Origin: Clostridiales bacterium
GTDB taxonomy: Bacteria > Bacillota > Clostridia > Lachnospirales > Lachnospiraceae
Direction of reading: 5' to 3'
Length of the DNA stretch: 64,000 nucleotides
NCBI GenBank assembly: GCA_003343625.1
Contig: QAKV01000041.1
Coordinates: forward strand, 1 to 64,000
The notes beneath the pieces are model-generated. The model ran no database searches, was not told the origin of the DNA, and saw only the letters and a list, made by a program, of their open reading frames with translations. Positions 18,301 to 25,781 of the stretch are shown one piece after another. Numbering within the stretch: the stretch's first letter is position 1; each line of letters opens with the position of its first letter. A program made the translations under genes and the position numbers.

Positions 18301-18662
18301 CCGTAAATGAGATCCACGTCTCTGTTCGTTCCGGAAAGGGTGATATCCCAAAACCAGAGGTTGTTTTCGGGGCGGAACGTGACCGTATAGGAGATATCTT
18401 CCACTCGCCCTGTCAGGCGCAGGGCGCGATCCGAACGGGACGCTTTTCCAGAGGCTCGTATCCCGAGCAGGGGATAGGTCGAGATCCGATCCGGGAGAAA
18501 AATTCGCAGATAGATATTGTTGACAGAGCCATCCAGAGAGGTTCCCCTGAACTGATTGATCAGAAAGGGGCCGTTGGTGAAGGAAAAGATATCGCCGGAG
18601 GGAAGAAAACGATAGATACAATCTCCCTGAGAGAAGGTGATGAGATGATCGGACAGTTTCAT
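15357..18662 (-). CDS. GH94-type glycoside phosphorylase, possibly 1,2-beta-oligoglucan-type
   Basis: The protein has about 1101 residues. The C-terminal half has the (alpha/alpha)6 barrel of GH94/GH36-like enzymes: 'GTRDVCQGPMEF', 'WPLKSVADYLEATGDYDLL', and 'GGDWDD', where the second Asp of the DWDD is in the place of the GH94 general acid. The N-terminal half (about 1-560) is a beta-sandwich region rich in aromatic residues. Cellobiose and chitobiose phosphorylases are near 800-900 residues. This size is closer to 1,2-beta-oligoglucan phosphorylases, so that activity is a reasonable guess. Such enzymes cleave a glycosidic bond with phosphate, giving a sugar 1-phosphate. The start is ATG 18662 with AAAGGA upstream. 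It is the last gene of the leftward DeoR-TIM-YjbQ operon. Confidence 0.7.
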   Translation of the reverse strand: MKLSDHLITFSQGDCIYRFLPSGDIFSFTNGPFLINQFRGTSLDGSVNNIYLRIFLPDRISTYPLLGIRASGKASRSDRALRLTGRVEDISYTVTFRPENNLWFWDITLSGTNRDVDLIYGQDLGISAETAVYTNELYTSQYLGHSVFSEDNGYVVCSRQNLPSHSCNPYVQQGAIGCRAIHYSTDGLQFFGLSCKETGTPAALSSDLEDTVLQYEFAYIALQTEKIHLNGEVSVGFYGMFLRDHPDAVTAPQPQAQIFCIHEKAGEDCGVFFPLKSVRLKGEFVQPLSSLPFSAEEIDFLFPRRSLEEIRENALFSFFTPDHAHVVTKEKELLTLRPHGTILITPPDTSRISSSLIASTQYMFGVFHSHVAVGNTDRHKLFSSSRGFLNLQKHSGLRIYIRQKNRFHMLCLPGLYEMGMNYSRWFYKTEQDTLIVTAYAAAQSPDLFLTVTSCNRISYDFIVTGQVVMGTLEYAGDYTFEQLPDGIRFYGHFPAYPQLHYDVLSPDHPAWIWGDGVFLDGGQSLDGDRLSLSFSGVSGFSVTIRGHLDTKPTAAASAEHPEFEKEKLICLSYYEELIRQFSLDIGDHIERISILNETVWWYAHNALIHFAMPHGLEQTGGAAWGTRDVCQGPMEFFLATQHYELARDTLLRIFSHQSKTTQEWPQWFMFDRYSDSAGECHGDVIFWPLKSVADYLEATGDYDLLAEEVAYADDPECRDSILSHIELALSCIIRFRLLPGNDLITYAGGDWDDTLQPASETLKENLVSSWTVALAYQTFRSLDKALAGQKNCETLSSKFSSLADRLKMAFQRHLIRGGVIAGFWQAGQANPYMLHPLDSQTGIHYRLLPMTRSIIAELVNPAQAQNNAEIIATHLKFPDGVRLMDRPARYQGGICCLFRRAEQAANVGREISLQYTHAHIRYIEAMAKLGYSAEAWESLFSINPILIGHTVPNAGIRQSNLYFSSSDGAFHDRYEYERSFDLLRTGSIRVNGGWRLYSSGPGIYLRQLIENILGIRFSKDGLIIDPQLPRSLDGLRFRYRCFGKIRVFQYHLSPEYSLCAVTEGKTLSGLLLRNPYRQGGLLVPIQEFNRCGEQIDIYIPC

Positions 18663-18694
18663 GATAACATCCTTTCTGATGGGCATTTTCCGCT

Positions 18695-19192
18695 TTATTC
18701 TCCCATAACCTGAATCTGAATTTCCCGTTCCCTGGGCCGAGTCTGATCGAAGTCGATGAAATAGACGTGGCCGAATTTTCCAAGATCGAGTTCGTCATCG
18801 GCCAGAATTATCGTTTCGCTTCGACCGAGGAACATGGAGCGTAAATGCGCGTCGGTATTGAGCGTTTCGGCCTTTGACTCTCCGTGTTCCTGTGAAAATG
18901 CGGTCAACTCAGGGCCAGGATGCATGTACTGCCCTTCTTTGCGACAGGTGGGGATCAGCCCTTCAAACAGATCTACGAGATCTTGCTGCAGGTATTCCAG
19001 ACCGTTGTAGGTAGTATCGAAAGAGCACTCCTGGATTGCGATGGAACAGGTGGTATGATGCGTGTAAACGAGACAGAAGCCGTTTTGGATACCGGAAGAG
19101 GCGACTGCATCCCGAACATGGTCGGTGATTTGTACGAAAGTCGGATATCCACCTTTGGACTGTACATTTATTGTTTTTCTGTAAATTTTCAT
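18695..19192 (-). CDS. YjbQ/UPF0047-family protein, paralogue 1
   Basis: The protein has about 165 residues. 'CLVYTHHTTCSIAIQE' is the YjbQ His-Thr block, and 'NTDAHLRSMFLGRSE' corresponds to the family's 'DMPAHIKS-LLG' segment, so the conserved His, Asp and Gly positions are mostly kept. Canonical YjbQ is near 135-140 residues. This one has an additional stretch between the HPGPE motif (about 105) and the NTDAHLRS block. YjbQ members are often labelled secondary thiamine-phosphate synthase, but the in vivo role is unsettled. The ATG at 19192 overlaps the stop of the TIM-like gene (ATGA), so the two are co-translated. A second copy is encoded at 20966. Confidence 0.85.
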   Translation of the reverse strand: MKIYRKTINVQSKGGYPTFVQITDHVRDAVASSGIQNGFCLVYTHHTTCSIAIQECSFDTTYNGLEYLQQDLVDLFEGLIPTCRKEGQYMHPGPELTAFSQEHGESKAETLNTDAHLRSMFLGRSETIILADDELDLGKFGHVYFIDFDQTRPREREIQIQVMGE

Positions 19193-19899
19193 GAGATTTT
19201 TCCTTTCCTGCTGAGGTCGTCGCACGCGTGGCGCATGTTTGAGATCATTTCCTCCACCATGGAGTGAGGATCTTTAGCGTTTAGAATGCCGGAGGAAACC
19301 CCGACGGCCTGAGCGCCTGCGTATACGAGATCATAAACCTGTCGGCCAGAAGTGATTCCGGCGGCCAGTTCGATTAGCGTATGGGGGGAGATTTCGTGGA
19401 TCGCGCGGGTGACTTCCCGGATGAAAGCCTCGCTGCACGTTTTCCCTGTTCCTATCAGTTCCGGAGGTTCCGGATTTATGATATCGGGAGCAAACTGAGC
19501 GATCGCGCGTGCCTCGCTTACTGAGCCGGCGCAGACAAAGGAGAGAAGGTCGAGCTGCCTGGCGCGCTCGATCGTAAGCACGATGGCGGACAGGGAAAGG
19601 GGACGCTCACAATGATTGATCACGACGCCCTTTGCTCCGGCGGCTTTGATCGATTCCGGCAGAACATCGGCCATACCTCTGCCGGGTTTTAACGTATCCA
19701 TATAAGGGGCGAGAATGATCAGGTGATCCGTGTTTTCCGCGACCCGCCGGATATCCGCGTAAGGCGCGATAAAAAGAACCGGAATCCGGTATTTTTTCGC
19801 GCATCTGTCGGCAGTTTTGGCCAGGGCCAAAACCGCATCGCCATAAATGTAATTTTTTATTCCGATTTCAAAAAAAGGAATATGCAAGATAGGTTTCAT
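19189..19899 (-). CDS. Triose-phosphate-isomerase-like protein
   Basis: This protein of about 236 residues matches the short, archaeal-type TIM branch. The Lys of the N-terminal motif ('IGIKNYIYG'), the His of 'VVINHCERPL' and the Glu of 'NPEPPELIGTG' correspond to the catalytic Lys/His/Glu triad, and 'ELAAGITSGRQVYDLVYAGAQAVGVSSGIL' is the phosphate-binding end. The canonical 'GHSERR' is altered to 'NHCERPL'. It may isomerise a three- or four-carbon sugar phosphate in this pathway, as the TIM-like enzymes of erythritol and branched-sugar loci do. The start is ATG 19899 with GGAGA. It follows the DeoR gene by 36 bp. Confidence 0.75.
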   Translation of the reverse strand: MKPILHIPFFEIGIKNYIYGDAVLALAKTADRCAKKYRIPVLFIAPYADIRRVAENTDHLIILAPYMDTLKPGRGMADVLPESIKAAGAKGVVINHCERPLSLSAIVLTIERARQLDLLSFVCAGSVSEARAIAQFAPDIINPEPPELIGTGKTCSEAFIREVTRAIHEISPHTLIELAAGITSGRQVYDLVYAGAQAVGVSSGILNAKDPHSMVEEMISNMRHACDDLSRKGKIS

Positions 19900-19935
19900 A
19901 TAATCTCCAATTCTGCGAAAAGGCCACATCAGTCC

Positions 19936-20715
19936 TTACACTTTTATGATCGTCGCCCCGGCGTTGGCGCAGTCGGCCAGAGTGGAGTTGTCCAGCCGGT
20001 TGTCCGTGATGATGCAGGAAACATCGTTCAAATCCACATAGGAGATCAGGGAATTCCGGTTGAATTTATCGGAGTGTGCCAAAATGATGGATCTTTCGGA
20101 GTGCTGGATCAGCTCCGCGTCGAACCGAACGGTATCCAGATCCATGGCCATGATACCGTTTTGAGCGGAAATCGCATCGGCGCCCATGAAGCAGCAGTTA
20201 AAGCGGAGGCCTTTTAAGGACAATTCGCTGAAGTATCCGACGAAATCCTTCCGCTGTTCCCGGTATTCCCCGCCCAGAAGAATGATCTTTTTATATACCG
20301 GGTAAAGGATTTCCAAATTGATGAGCGAGTTAGTGAAAATGACGAGATCCTCCAACTCTTTTTTTTGAATGCGCTCTGCCAGAGCGATGGACAGCTGCTG
20401 CACGGTCGTTCCGGCTTCCAGAAATATGGTCTCATTGCTTTGGATCATAGATGCGGCGTGATGGGCGATCCGGATCTTTTCTTCCAGATGTTCCTTTTTT
20501 AGTTTGTCGAAGGAATATCTGGTGGTTTCCGCATCCAGAGAACTGATGGAACCATGGGAACGGTTGAGCTTTCCCTCGTCGGCCAGGGATGCGCACAATC
20601 GCCGTGCAGTAGGTACGGAAACGTTTAAAATTTCAGATACTTCGTAAATCCTCAATGATTTTCGGGAGTGAAGGATCTCCAATAATTCATTTTTCCGGAT
20701 TTCTACTTTTGTCAT
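19936..20715 (-). CDS. DeoR/GlpR-family transcriptional regulator
   Basis: In this 259-residue protein, residues about 6-62 are the DeoR helix-turn-helix ('RKNELLEILHSRKSLRIYEVSEILNVSVPTARRLCASLADEGKLNR'). Residues about 80-235 are the DeoRC sugar-phosphate sensor ('IFLEAGTTVQQLSIAL', 'FVGYFSELSLKGLRFNCCFMGADAI'), the domain that resembles ribose-5-phosphate isomerase. It is divergent from the importer/catabolic operon and heads the leftward operon, so it probably represses both until a phosphorylated intermediate appears. GAAAGGAG precedes ATG 20715. The intergenic region carries repeated operator-like motifs. Confidence 0.9.
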   Translation of the reverse strand: MTKVEIRKNELLEILHSRKSLRIYEVSEILNVSVPTARRLCASLADEGKLNRSHGSISSLDAETTRYSFDKLKKEHLEEKIRIAHHAASMIQSNETIFLEAGTTVQQLSIALAERIQKKELEDLVIFTNSLINLEILYPVYKKIILLGGEYREQRKDFVGYFSELSLKGLRFNCCFMGADAISAQNGIMAMDLDTVRFDAELIQHSERSIILAHSDKFNRNSLISYVDLNDVSCIITDNRLDNSTLADCANAGATIIKV

Positions 20716-20765
20716 GGATTGAACTCCTTTCTGACTCTTGTACTTTTATATTATCCTTTTTGAAC

Positions 20766-20944
20766 CAAAAAATCAATAATTTGATTGAAAAAAGTTTAAA
20801 ATAGTATATTTTTGAAAATTTGATCGAAAAAATAATTGATATAAAAATAAATGATCGAAAAATATAAAAAATAGATCAATAATTCAATTTTTTTAAACAA
20901 AAAGGTAAAATCGATTGACAAAATAATTGAAAAAAGAATATAAT
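20766..20944 (+). promoter_or_regulatory. Promoter and repeated operator motifs between the DeoR and YjbQ2 genes
   Basis: TTGACA (20915-20920) and TATAAT (20939-20944) with an 18-bp spacer make a near-consensus promoter for the rightward operon. The very AT-rich spacer repeats a motif. GATCGAAAAAATAATTGA (20822-20839) and GATTGACAAAATAATTGA (20912-20929) match at 16 of 18 positions, and TGAT(T/C)GAAA recurs at 20782 and 20852 and, inverted, in GATCAATAATTCAA (about 20874-20887). The last direct copy covers the -35 box, which fits repression by the DeoR protein. Confidence 0.7.
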
Positions 20945-20965
20945 AGGGCAAAAGGAGGAAAAAAC

Positions 20966-21463
20966 ATGCCGAGTTATCATAATTGCTTTTCAGTTCAATC
21001 AGACAGGAGGGTTACATTTGACGATGTGACGGATCGGGCGAAGGCATTTGTAAATGAATCGAATGTTTCAAACGGAATTTTACTGGTATACTCCCAACAT
21101 ACTACATGCAGCGTTCTGATACAGGAGCAGTCCGATGACGTGAACTATTGGGGCACGCAGTTCGTTTTGCAGGACATGGTAAATGGGCTGGAGAAAATAT
21201 ATCCTAAGTGTCAGTCGGAAGGCGATTATTTGCATCCCGGACCGCTTCATATCGAAATTGCCCAAAGAGAGCGGGAAGAGGAACCGGTCTGGAGTCTGAA
21301 TACGGATGCGCATTTGCGATCGGTTCTTTTGGGGCGTTCCGTGACTGTCCCCATTGTGGATGGGAAGCTGCAGCTCGGAGATTTTGGCAGAATCTACTTT
21401 GCGGATTTCGATCAAGTACGCGCCAGAGAGCGGACGGTGCGTATGACGATCGTTGGAGATTGA
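20966..21463 (+). CDS. YjbQ/UPF0047-family protein, paralogue 2
   Basis: The 165-residue protein is the same length as the copy at 18695 and clearly homologous. 'LLVYSQHTTCSVLIQE', 'DYLHPGPLHIEI' and 'NTDAHLRSVLLGRSVTVPIVDGKLQLGDFGRIYFADFDQVRARERTVRMTI' mirror the first copy. The equivalent of the His before the HTTC block is Gln here. It opens the rightward catabolic operon, with AAAGGAGG 9 bp before ATG 20966. A longer in-frame reading from 20927 is excluded because the promoter -10 box lies inside it. Its place at the head of a sugar operon argues for a role in carbohydrate metabolism rather than in thiamine synthesis. Confidence 0.85.
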   Translation: MPSYHNCFSVQSDRRVTFDDVTDRAKAFVNESNVSNGILLVYSQHTTCSVLIQEQSDDVNYWGTQFVLQDMVNGLEKIYPKCQSEGDYLHPGPLHIEIAQREREEEPVWSLNTDAHLRSVLLGRSVTVPIVDGKLQLGDFGRIYFADFDQVRARERTVRMTIVGD

Positions 21464-21467
21464 GGGA

Positions 21468-23006
21468 ATGGCGGCGAAATACCTGACTTTAGATGTAGGA
21501 ACCACAGCGGTAAAAGTGGGTCTGTTTGACCGAATGTTTCAAATGCAGGATATGGTGGTCAAAGAATATACCCTGCGCAGCGGGCCGAATGGAACTGTGG
21601 AATTGGATCCTAATGTGTATTTGGACAATGTTATATGCGGAATCCGGGAAATAATGGAACGGATGCATCTCGCGCCGGAGGAAGTGGCATCGATCACCTG
21701 TACAACCCAGGGGGAAACGCTGATTCCCGTCGATCAGAACGGGAATGCCCTGCATGATGCGGTGGTATGGCTGGATGCCAGGGCGATGGAAGAGAAAGAG
21801 CGCATTGCGCGTCAGTATCCGAAAGAGGTCTTTTTCGAAAAAACCGGAATTCCGGAGGTGACGGAATATTGTCCCATTTCAAAACTGCTGTGGTTCCATA
21901 ACCGGATGCCGGAAATATATGAAAAGACTGACAAGTTTCTCCTGCTGGAAGATTTCCTGATTTATAAGCTGACAGGGAAAATGGTGACGAATCCTTCCAT
22001 CAGTTGTACTACCGGATATCTGGATATTCGAACCAAAAGGCTGTGGACGGACATTTTGGAGAGAAATGGCCTGGATCCCCGGAAGATTCCGGAAATTCTG
22101 CCCTGCGGGGCTAAGGTCGGTCTGTTGTCCCAAAAAGCGGCTTTGGCTACGGGGCTGACGGAAAGGACGATGGTGACTACCGGCGCTATGGATCAGGCGG
22201 CATCTGCTATTGGCGTAGGGAATGTGGTGGACGGAATCGTTTCCGAAACTACCGGTACCTGCATGTGCGTTGCGGCCTCTGTAAAGGATCTGAAAATGGA
22301 TCCGGAGCGCCCGGTTCCCGTCTATGTGCATGCGGTGAATTCTTTATATCTGCGAGTATCCGTTTCCCAGACTGCGGGCATGGTTCTGAAATGGTTTCGG
22401 GACGCGTTCTGCGAGGATCTGAAGGAGAAGGGAAAAAATGCTTATGATGCAATGTCTGCACTGGCGGAAAAGGAACCTCCTCTCAGCAGAGGCGTGATCT
22501 TGGCACCTTTTTTGACGGGAACCGAAACGGACAGCCGTGTACGGGGAGCCTATTATGGAATCGGGCTGGACACGACGAGAGGGTGCTGTATTCGGGCTGT
22601 AATGGAAGCGGTGGGCTATACGCTGCTCGAAAAACTGAATGAAATGGATGTGGAAAGCGATAGGATCTATTCTCTGGGAGGGGCGGCTGATAGCCGGGTC
22701 TGGAATCAGATTAAGGCGGATATCAGCGGCAGGCAAATCGTAATTCCTGAAATTGGGGAATCCACGTCCCGGGGTGCGGCCCTGCTCGGCGCGCTGGCGC
22801 TGGAGGATATCGGCCGGATCAAAGAAGGAATTGGAAAAATCCAAATTCGGGAATCCTATAAACCGCAGCCGGAAAATAAAAAGTTATATCAGGACGGATA
22901 CAGGGAGTATCGGAGTTTTTGCGAAACCGTGATTCGATATGAACGAAGCCGGCGGCTGGCCGGAGAAGGAAGGGAGAATCCATGGAAAGAAGAAAACCGA
23001 AAATAG
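21468..23006 (+). CDS. FGGY-family carbohydrate kinase
   Basis: The 512-residue protein has the two FGGY domains. The N-terminal domain opens with 'LTLDVGTTAVKVGLFD', the ATP phosphate loop of the family. The C-terminal one carries 'GGAADSRVWNQIKADISGRQIVIPEIGESTSRGAALLGAL', the adenosine loop. Overall it resembles xylulokinase-like members. It would phosphorylate a ketose or polyol made by the isomerase next door. ATG 21468 is 4 bp after the YjbQ2 stop with GAGGGA upstream, and its own 3' end overlaps the isomerase gene by 25 bp. The exact sugar cannot be inferred. Confidence 0.85.
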   Translation: MAAKYLTLDVGTTAVKVGLFDRMFQMQDMVVKEYTLRSGPNGTVELDPNVYLDNVICGIREIMERMHLAPEEVASITCTTQGETLIPVDQNGNALHDAVVWLDARAMEEKERIARQYPKEVFFEKTGIPEVTEYCPISKLLWFHNRMPEIYEKTDKFLLLEDFLIYKLTGKMVTNPSISCTTGYLDIRTKRLWTDILERNGLDPRKIPEILPCGAKVGLLSQKAALATGLTERTMVTTGAMDQAASAIGVGNVVDGIVSETTGTCMCVAASVKDLKMDPERPVPVYVHAVNSLYLRVSVSQTAGMVLKWFRDAFCEDLKEKGKNAYDAMSALAEKEPPLSRGVILAPFLTGTETDSRVRGAYYGIGLDTTRGCCIRAVMEAVGYTLLEKLNEMDVESDRIYSLGGAADSRVWNQIKADISGRQIVIPEIGESTSRGAALLGALALEDIGRIKEGIGKIQIRESYKPQPENKKLYQDGYREYRSFCETVIRYERSRRLAGEGRENPWKEENRK

Positions 23007-24379
23007 GGCTTCTTGGATTGATTACAGGAGGATATGAGAGCATTTTTCCGGGAATTTTGAAAAGGCAGGAAGCGTATGCTGGAGAAATTGCCGCTTCGCT
23101 GGAAGATGTCGCGCATATTGTCTTTGAAAAAGCGGGAACGGATCGGGCGACGATCGAAGGGATTGTAGAACAGTACAACAGAATGGAACTTGACGGGATG
23201 TTGATCGTGTTGCTGGCTTATTACCCGGGAGCATACCTGACGCGCGCCCTGCAGAAGAACCGGCTGCCTATTGCCATGGCGGTGGTACAGCCGGATCAGG
23301 AAGTGCTGGATGACTGGGAGGAACTGGATTTTACGGTCAATCAGGGAATTCATGGAGCCCAGGACAATGCGAATACCATCCATCGGCTGAAGATCGCCTG
23401 CAGTTTTTTTGTAGGAAATCGGAACGAAGAACGGTTCCGTCGGTTCGTGGAGGATTTCGCGAAAGCCTGTTACGCCAGGGCAGAGCTGATGGGAATGAGG
23501 GTTGGAGTATTTTCCAGAATGTGCGGGATGGGCGATATCCTGGCCGACGATATGGCATTTTATAAAAAGATCGGGCCGGAAATTTGCCATGATACCATCG
23601 GTAGCATCGTTTCTAAAATGAAGGAAGTGAATGAACGGGAAATCGAAGAGGAGATTTTAAAGGATCACGAGAGATTCGAGATAGATCCGAACCTCAGCAG
23701 GGAATCGCATGAAATCGCTGTGCGGGAATACCTGGGGTTCAAAAGATATTTGGAGGAAACTGGCTATCGGGCTTATACGGCTCATTTCGACCAGTTTGCG
23801 GCGGATGGAAGATTCCGGCAGCTGCCGCTGTACGCGGCGTCCAGACTGCTGGCGGAGGGCTATGGGTATGCGGCGGAAGGCGATTTTATCTGCGCGTGTA
23901 TGGTGGCGGCGGCCCATGCTCTCGGAGAAAACGATGGGAACTTCACGGAAATGTATACCATGGATTTTGTGAAGCAGGCGATCATCTTCTGCCATGCAGG
24001 AGAGGGAAACTGGTCCACCGTATCGCCCGGAAAGAAGCCGAGGCTGATCGATCGGTATCTGGGAGAAGGTGGCCTGGAAAATCCTCCTACGATTCTGTTC
24101 ACGCCGCGTCCGGGAAGGGCGACGCTGGTATCGTTGGTCGCAGTAGAAGGGGAAAAGTTCCGGCTGATTATCGCCGAAGGAGAAATCCTGGAAAAATCGG
24201 ACTTAAGGCGTTGCGAGATGCCGTACTTTTTCTGGAGACCGGATGCCGGTCTGGAAACCTGTGTGGAAAAATGGCTGGAGAACGGAGGCACCCACCATGA
24301 GGTGATCAATCTCGGCGACGTGTCACAAAGATGGATATTGCTGGCGAAAATGCTCGGAATTGAATATGTCGAAATCTGA
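22982..24379 (+). CDS. L-arabinose isomerase-family protein
   Basis: This 465-residue protein belongs to the L-arabinose/L-fucose isomerase superfamily. Its ending ('GEGNWSTVSPGKKPRLIDRYLGEGGLENPPT', 'GGTHHEVINLGD', 'LGIEYVEI') belongs to an AraA-like branch distinct from E. coli AraA. The four metal ligands have equivalents: Glu299 (AAEGD), Glu323 (TEMYTMDF), His338 (CHAGEG) and His438/439 (GGTHHE). It should interconvert an aldose and ketose with Mn2+ or a similar metal. The kinase gene overlaps its start by 25 bp, so the two are likely coupled. Substrate may be a pentose or a less common sugar. Confidence 0.8.
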   Translation: MERRKPKIGLLGLITGGYESIFPGILKRQEAYAGEIAASLEDVAHIVFEKAGTDRATIEGIVEQYNRMELDGMLIVLLAYYPGAYLTRALQKNRLPIAMAVVQPDQEVLDDWEELDFTVNQGIHGAQDNANTIHRLKIACSFFVGNRNEERFRRFVEDFAKACYARAELMGMRVGVFSRMCGMGDILADDMAFYKKIGPEICHDTIGSIVSKMKEVNEREIEEEILKDHERFEIDPNLSRESHEIAVREYLGFKRYLEETGYRAYTAHFDQFAADGRFRQLPLYAASRLLAEGYGYAAEGDFICACMVAAAHALGENDGNFTEMYTMDFVKQAIIFCHAGEGNWSTVSPGKKPRLIDRYLGEGGLENPPTILFTPRPGRATLVSLVAVEGEKFRLIIAEGEILEKSDLRRCEMPYFFWRPDAGLETCVEKWLENGGTHHEVINLGDVSQRWILLAKMLGIEYVEI

Positions 24380-24398
24380 CGGGAAGAGGAGGAGAAAG

Positions 24399-25757
24399 AT
24401 GAAATTAAAGATCAGCGTGATAGGGGCGGGAAGCTCCGTGTTTTCATTGAGCTTGATCCGCGACATCTGCTGCACGGCCAATTTGAACGGCTGTACGGTA
24501 TCTTTTATGGATATCGATGAAAAAAGGTTGGATAACGCATATGCCCTCTGTGTGAGATATGCGGCGGAAATGGGAAGCAATATCGCGATTGAAAAGACGA
24601 CGGATCGGCTCAAAAGCCTGGAAAATGCGGATTTCGTCATCAATACAGCCCTTCATGTCAACTACGACATGTGGAAAAGGGGATGGAAAATCGCGCAGGA
24701 AAAAGGATATCGCTATGGCGGCAGCTTGCACATTATGCACGATGAGGCGTTTTGGATCAATTACTATCAGTTTGGTCTGATGGAATCCATTTATTTGGAC
24801 ATCCTGAAGATCTGCCCGAATGCTTGGTATTTGGTGGTGGCGAATCCGGTACTGGCCGGGATCACTTATCTGAAGAGAAAATATCCGGATGGAAAGATTG
24901 TCGGATTATGTCACGGATTCAACGGGGTATATGCGGTCGCCGGAGAAATGGGCTTTGACCGGGAAGATGTCAGATTTGAATTATCGGGCGTAAATCATAT
25001 GGTCTGGCTGACGCATTTTACCTGTAAAGGAGAAGACGGCTTCCGGCTGTTGAATGAATGGATCGAAAAGGAATCCGAAAAGCATTTTGGGGAAATCGGA
25101 TACTGCAGCTGGACGGGCCCGAAACCGGTCGACCTGTATAAAAGATACGGAGTCTTCCCCATCGGCGACACGGCAAATCCCGGCGGGGGAGCGTGGGGAT
25201 GGTGGTACCATACCGATGAGGAAATTCAGAAAAAATGGAAAGAAGATCCTGAGCGATGGTTTCAGGAAGTTTATTTTGAAGGAAATGAGCGGGTGATAGA
25301 GGAAATTGCGCGCGCGGTGGAGGACGAGAGCGTCAGGGTGAGCGAACTGTTCCCGCCGGAATATCCGCCTTCGGAGCCCATGGTGCCCCTGATAGAGTCC
25401 ATAGCGTGCGATATCCCGAGAATTATTATCACGAATATCCTCAATGACGGAGAATATGTTCAGGGCGTACCGAAAGATTTTGAGGTCGAAATTCCCACGC
25501 TGGTGAGTGGGAACGGAATCCAGGGAATTCGCTGCAAAAAGTTACCGCCAGCAATCATCTCCCATATTCTGAGAGACAGGGTGGCCCCAGTGTTGGTAGA
25601 GCTGGACGCCTATGAGAAAGGGGATTACGAGCTGCTCGTGGATATGATCATGATGGATCCGTGGACGAGAAGTGAACAGCAGGCCAGGGAACTTCTGGAT
25701 GCGATTTTGGAACAACCGGAGCTTGCGGAGATGAAGGAACATTATAAGAAGCGGTGA
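24399..25757 (+). CDS. Family 4 glycoside hydrolase (NAD- and metal-dependent)
   Basis: The 452-residue protein matches the GH4 family. The NAD-binding 'VIGAGSSVFSLSLIRDI' lies at the N-terminus, 'VANPV' is the Asn-Pro motif, and Cys171-His172 ('GLCHGF') with His200 ('GVNHMVW') are the metal-binding residues. GH4 enzymes cleave glycosides by an oxidation-elimination-reduction route. Members act on alpha-glucosides, alpha-galactosides, glucuronides or their 6-phosphates. The CHG/HMVW signature is closer to the alpha-galactosidase/glucuronidase side than to 6-phospho-glucosidases. AGGAGGAG lies upstream of ATG 24399. Because the importer is an ABC system, the substrate probably arrives unphosphorylated. 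Confidence 0.85.
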   Translation: MKLKISVIGAGSSVFSLSLIRDICCTANLNGCTVSFMDIDEKRLDNAYALCVRYAAEMGSNIAIEKTTDRLKSLENADFVINTALHVNYDMWKRGWKIAQEKGYRYGGSLHIMHDEAFWINYYQFGLMESIYLDILKICPNAWYLVVANPVLAGITYLKRKYPDGKIVGLCHGFNGVYAVAGEMGFDREDVRFELSGVNHMVWLTHFTCKGEDGFRLLNEWIEKESEKHFGEIGYCSWTGPKPVDLYKRYGVFPIGDTANPGGGAWGWWYHTDEEIQKKWKEDPERWFQEVYFEGNERVIEEIARAVEDESVRVSELFPPEYPPSEPMVPLIESIACDIPRIIITNILNDGEYVQGVPKDFEVEIPTLVSGNGIQGIRCKKLPPAIISHILRDRVAPVLVELDAYEKGDYELLVDMIMMDPWTRSEQQARELLDAILEQPELAEMKEHYKKR

Positions 25758-25781
25758 CGGCGGCTTTCCGAAAAAAGGAGG

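Noticed and set aside
22265..22447. Short frames inside the FGGY kinase gene
   Set aside because: They are alternative frames in a full-length kinase with both diagnostic loops intact.
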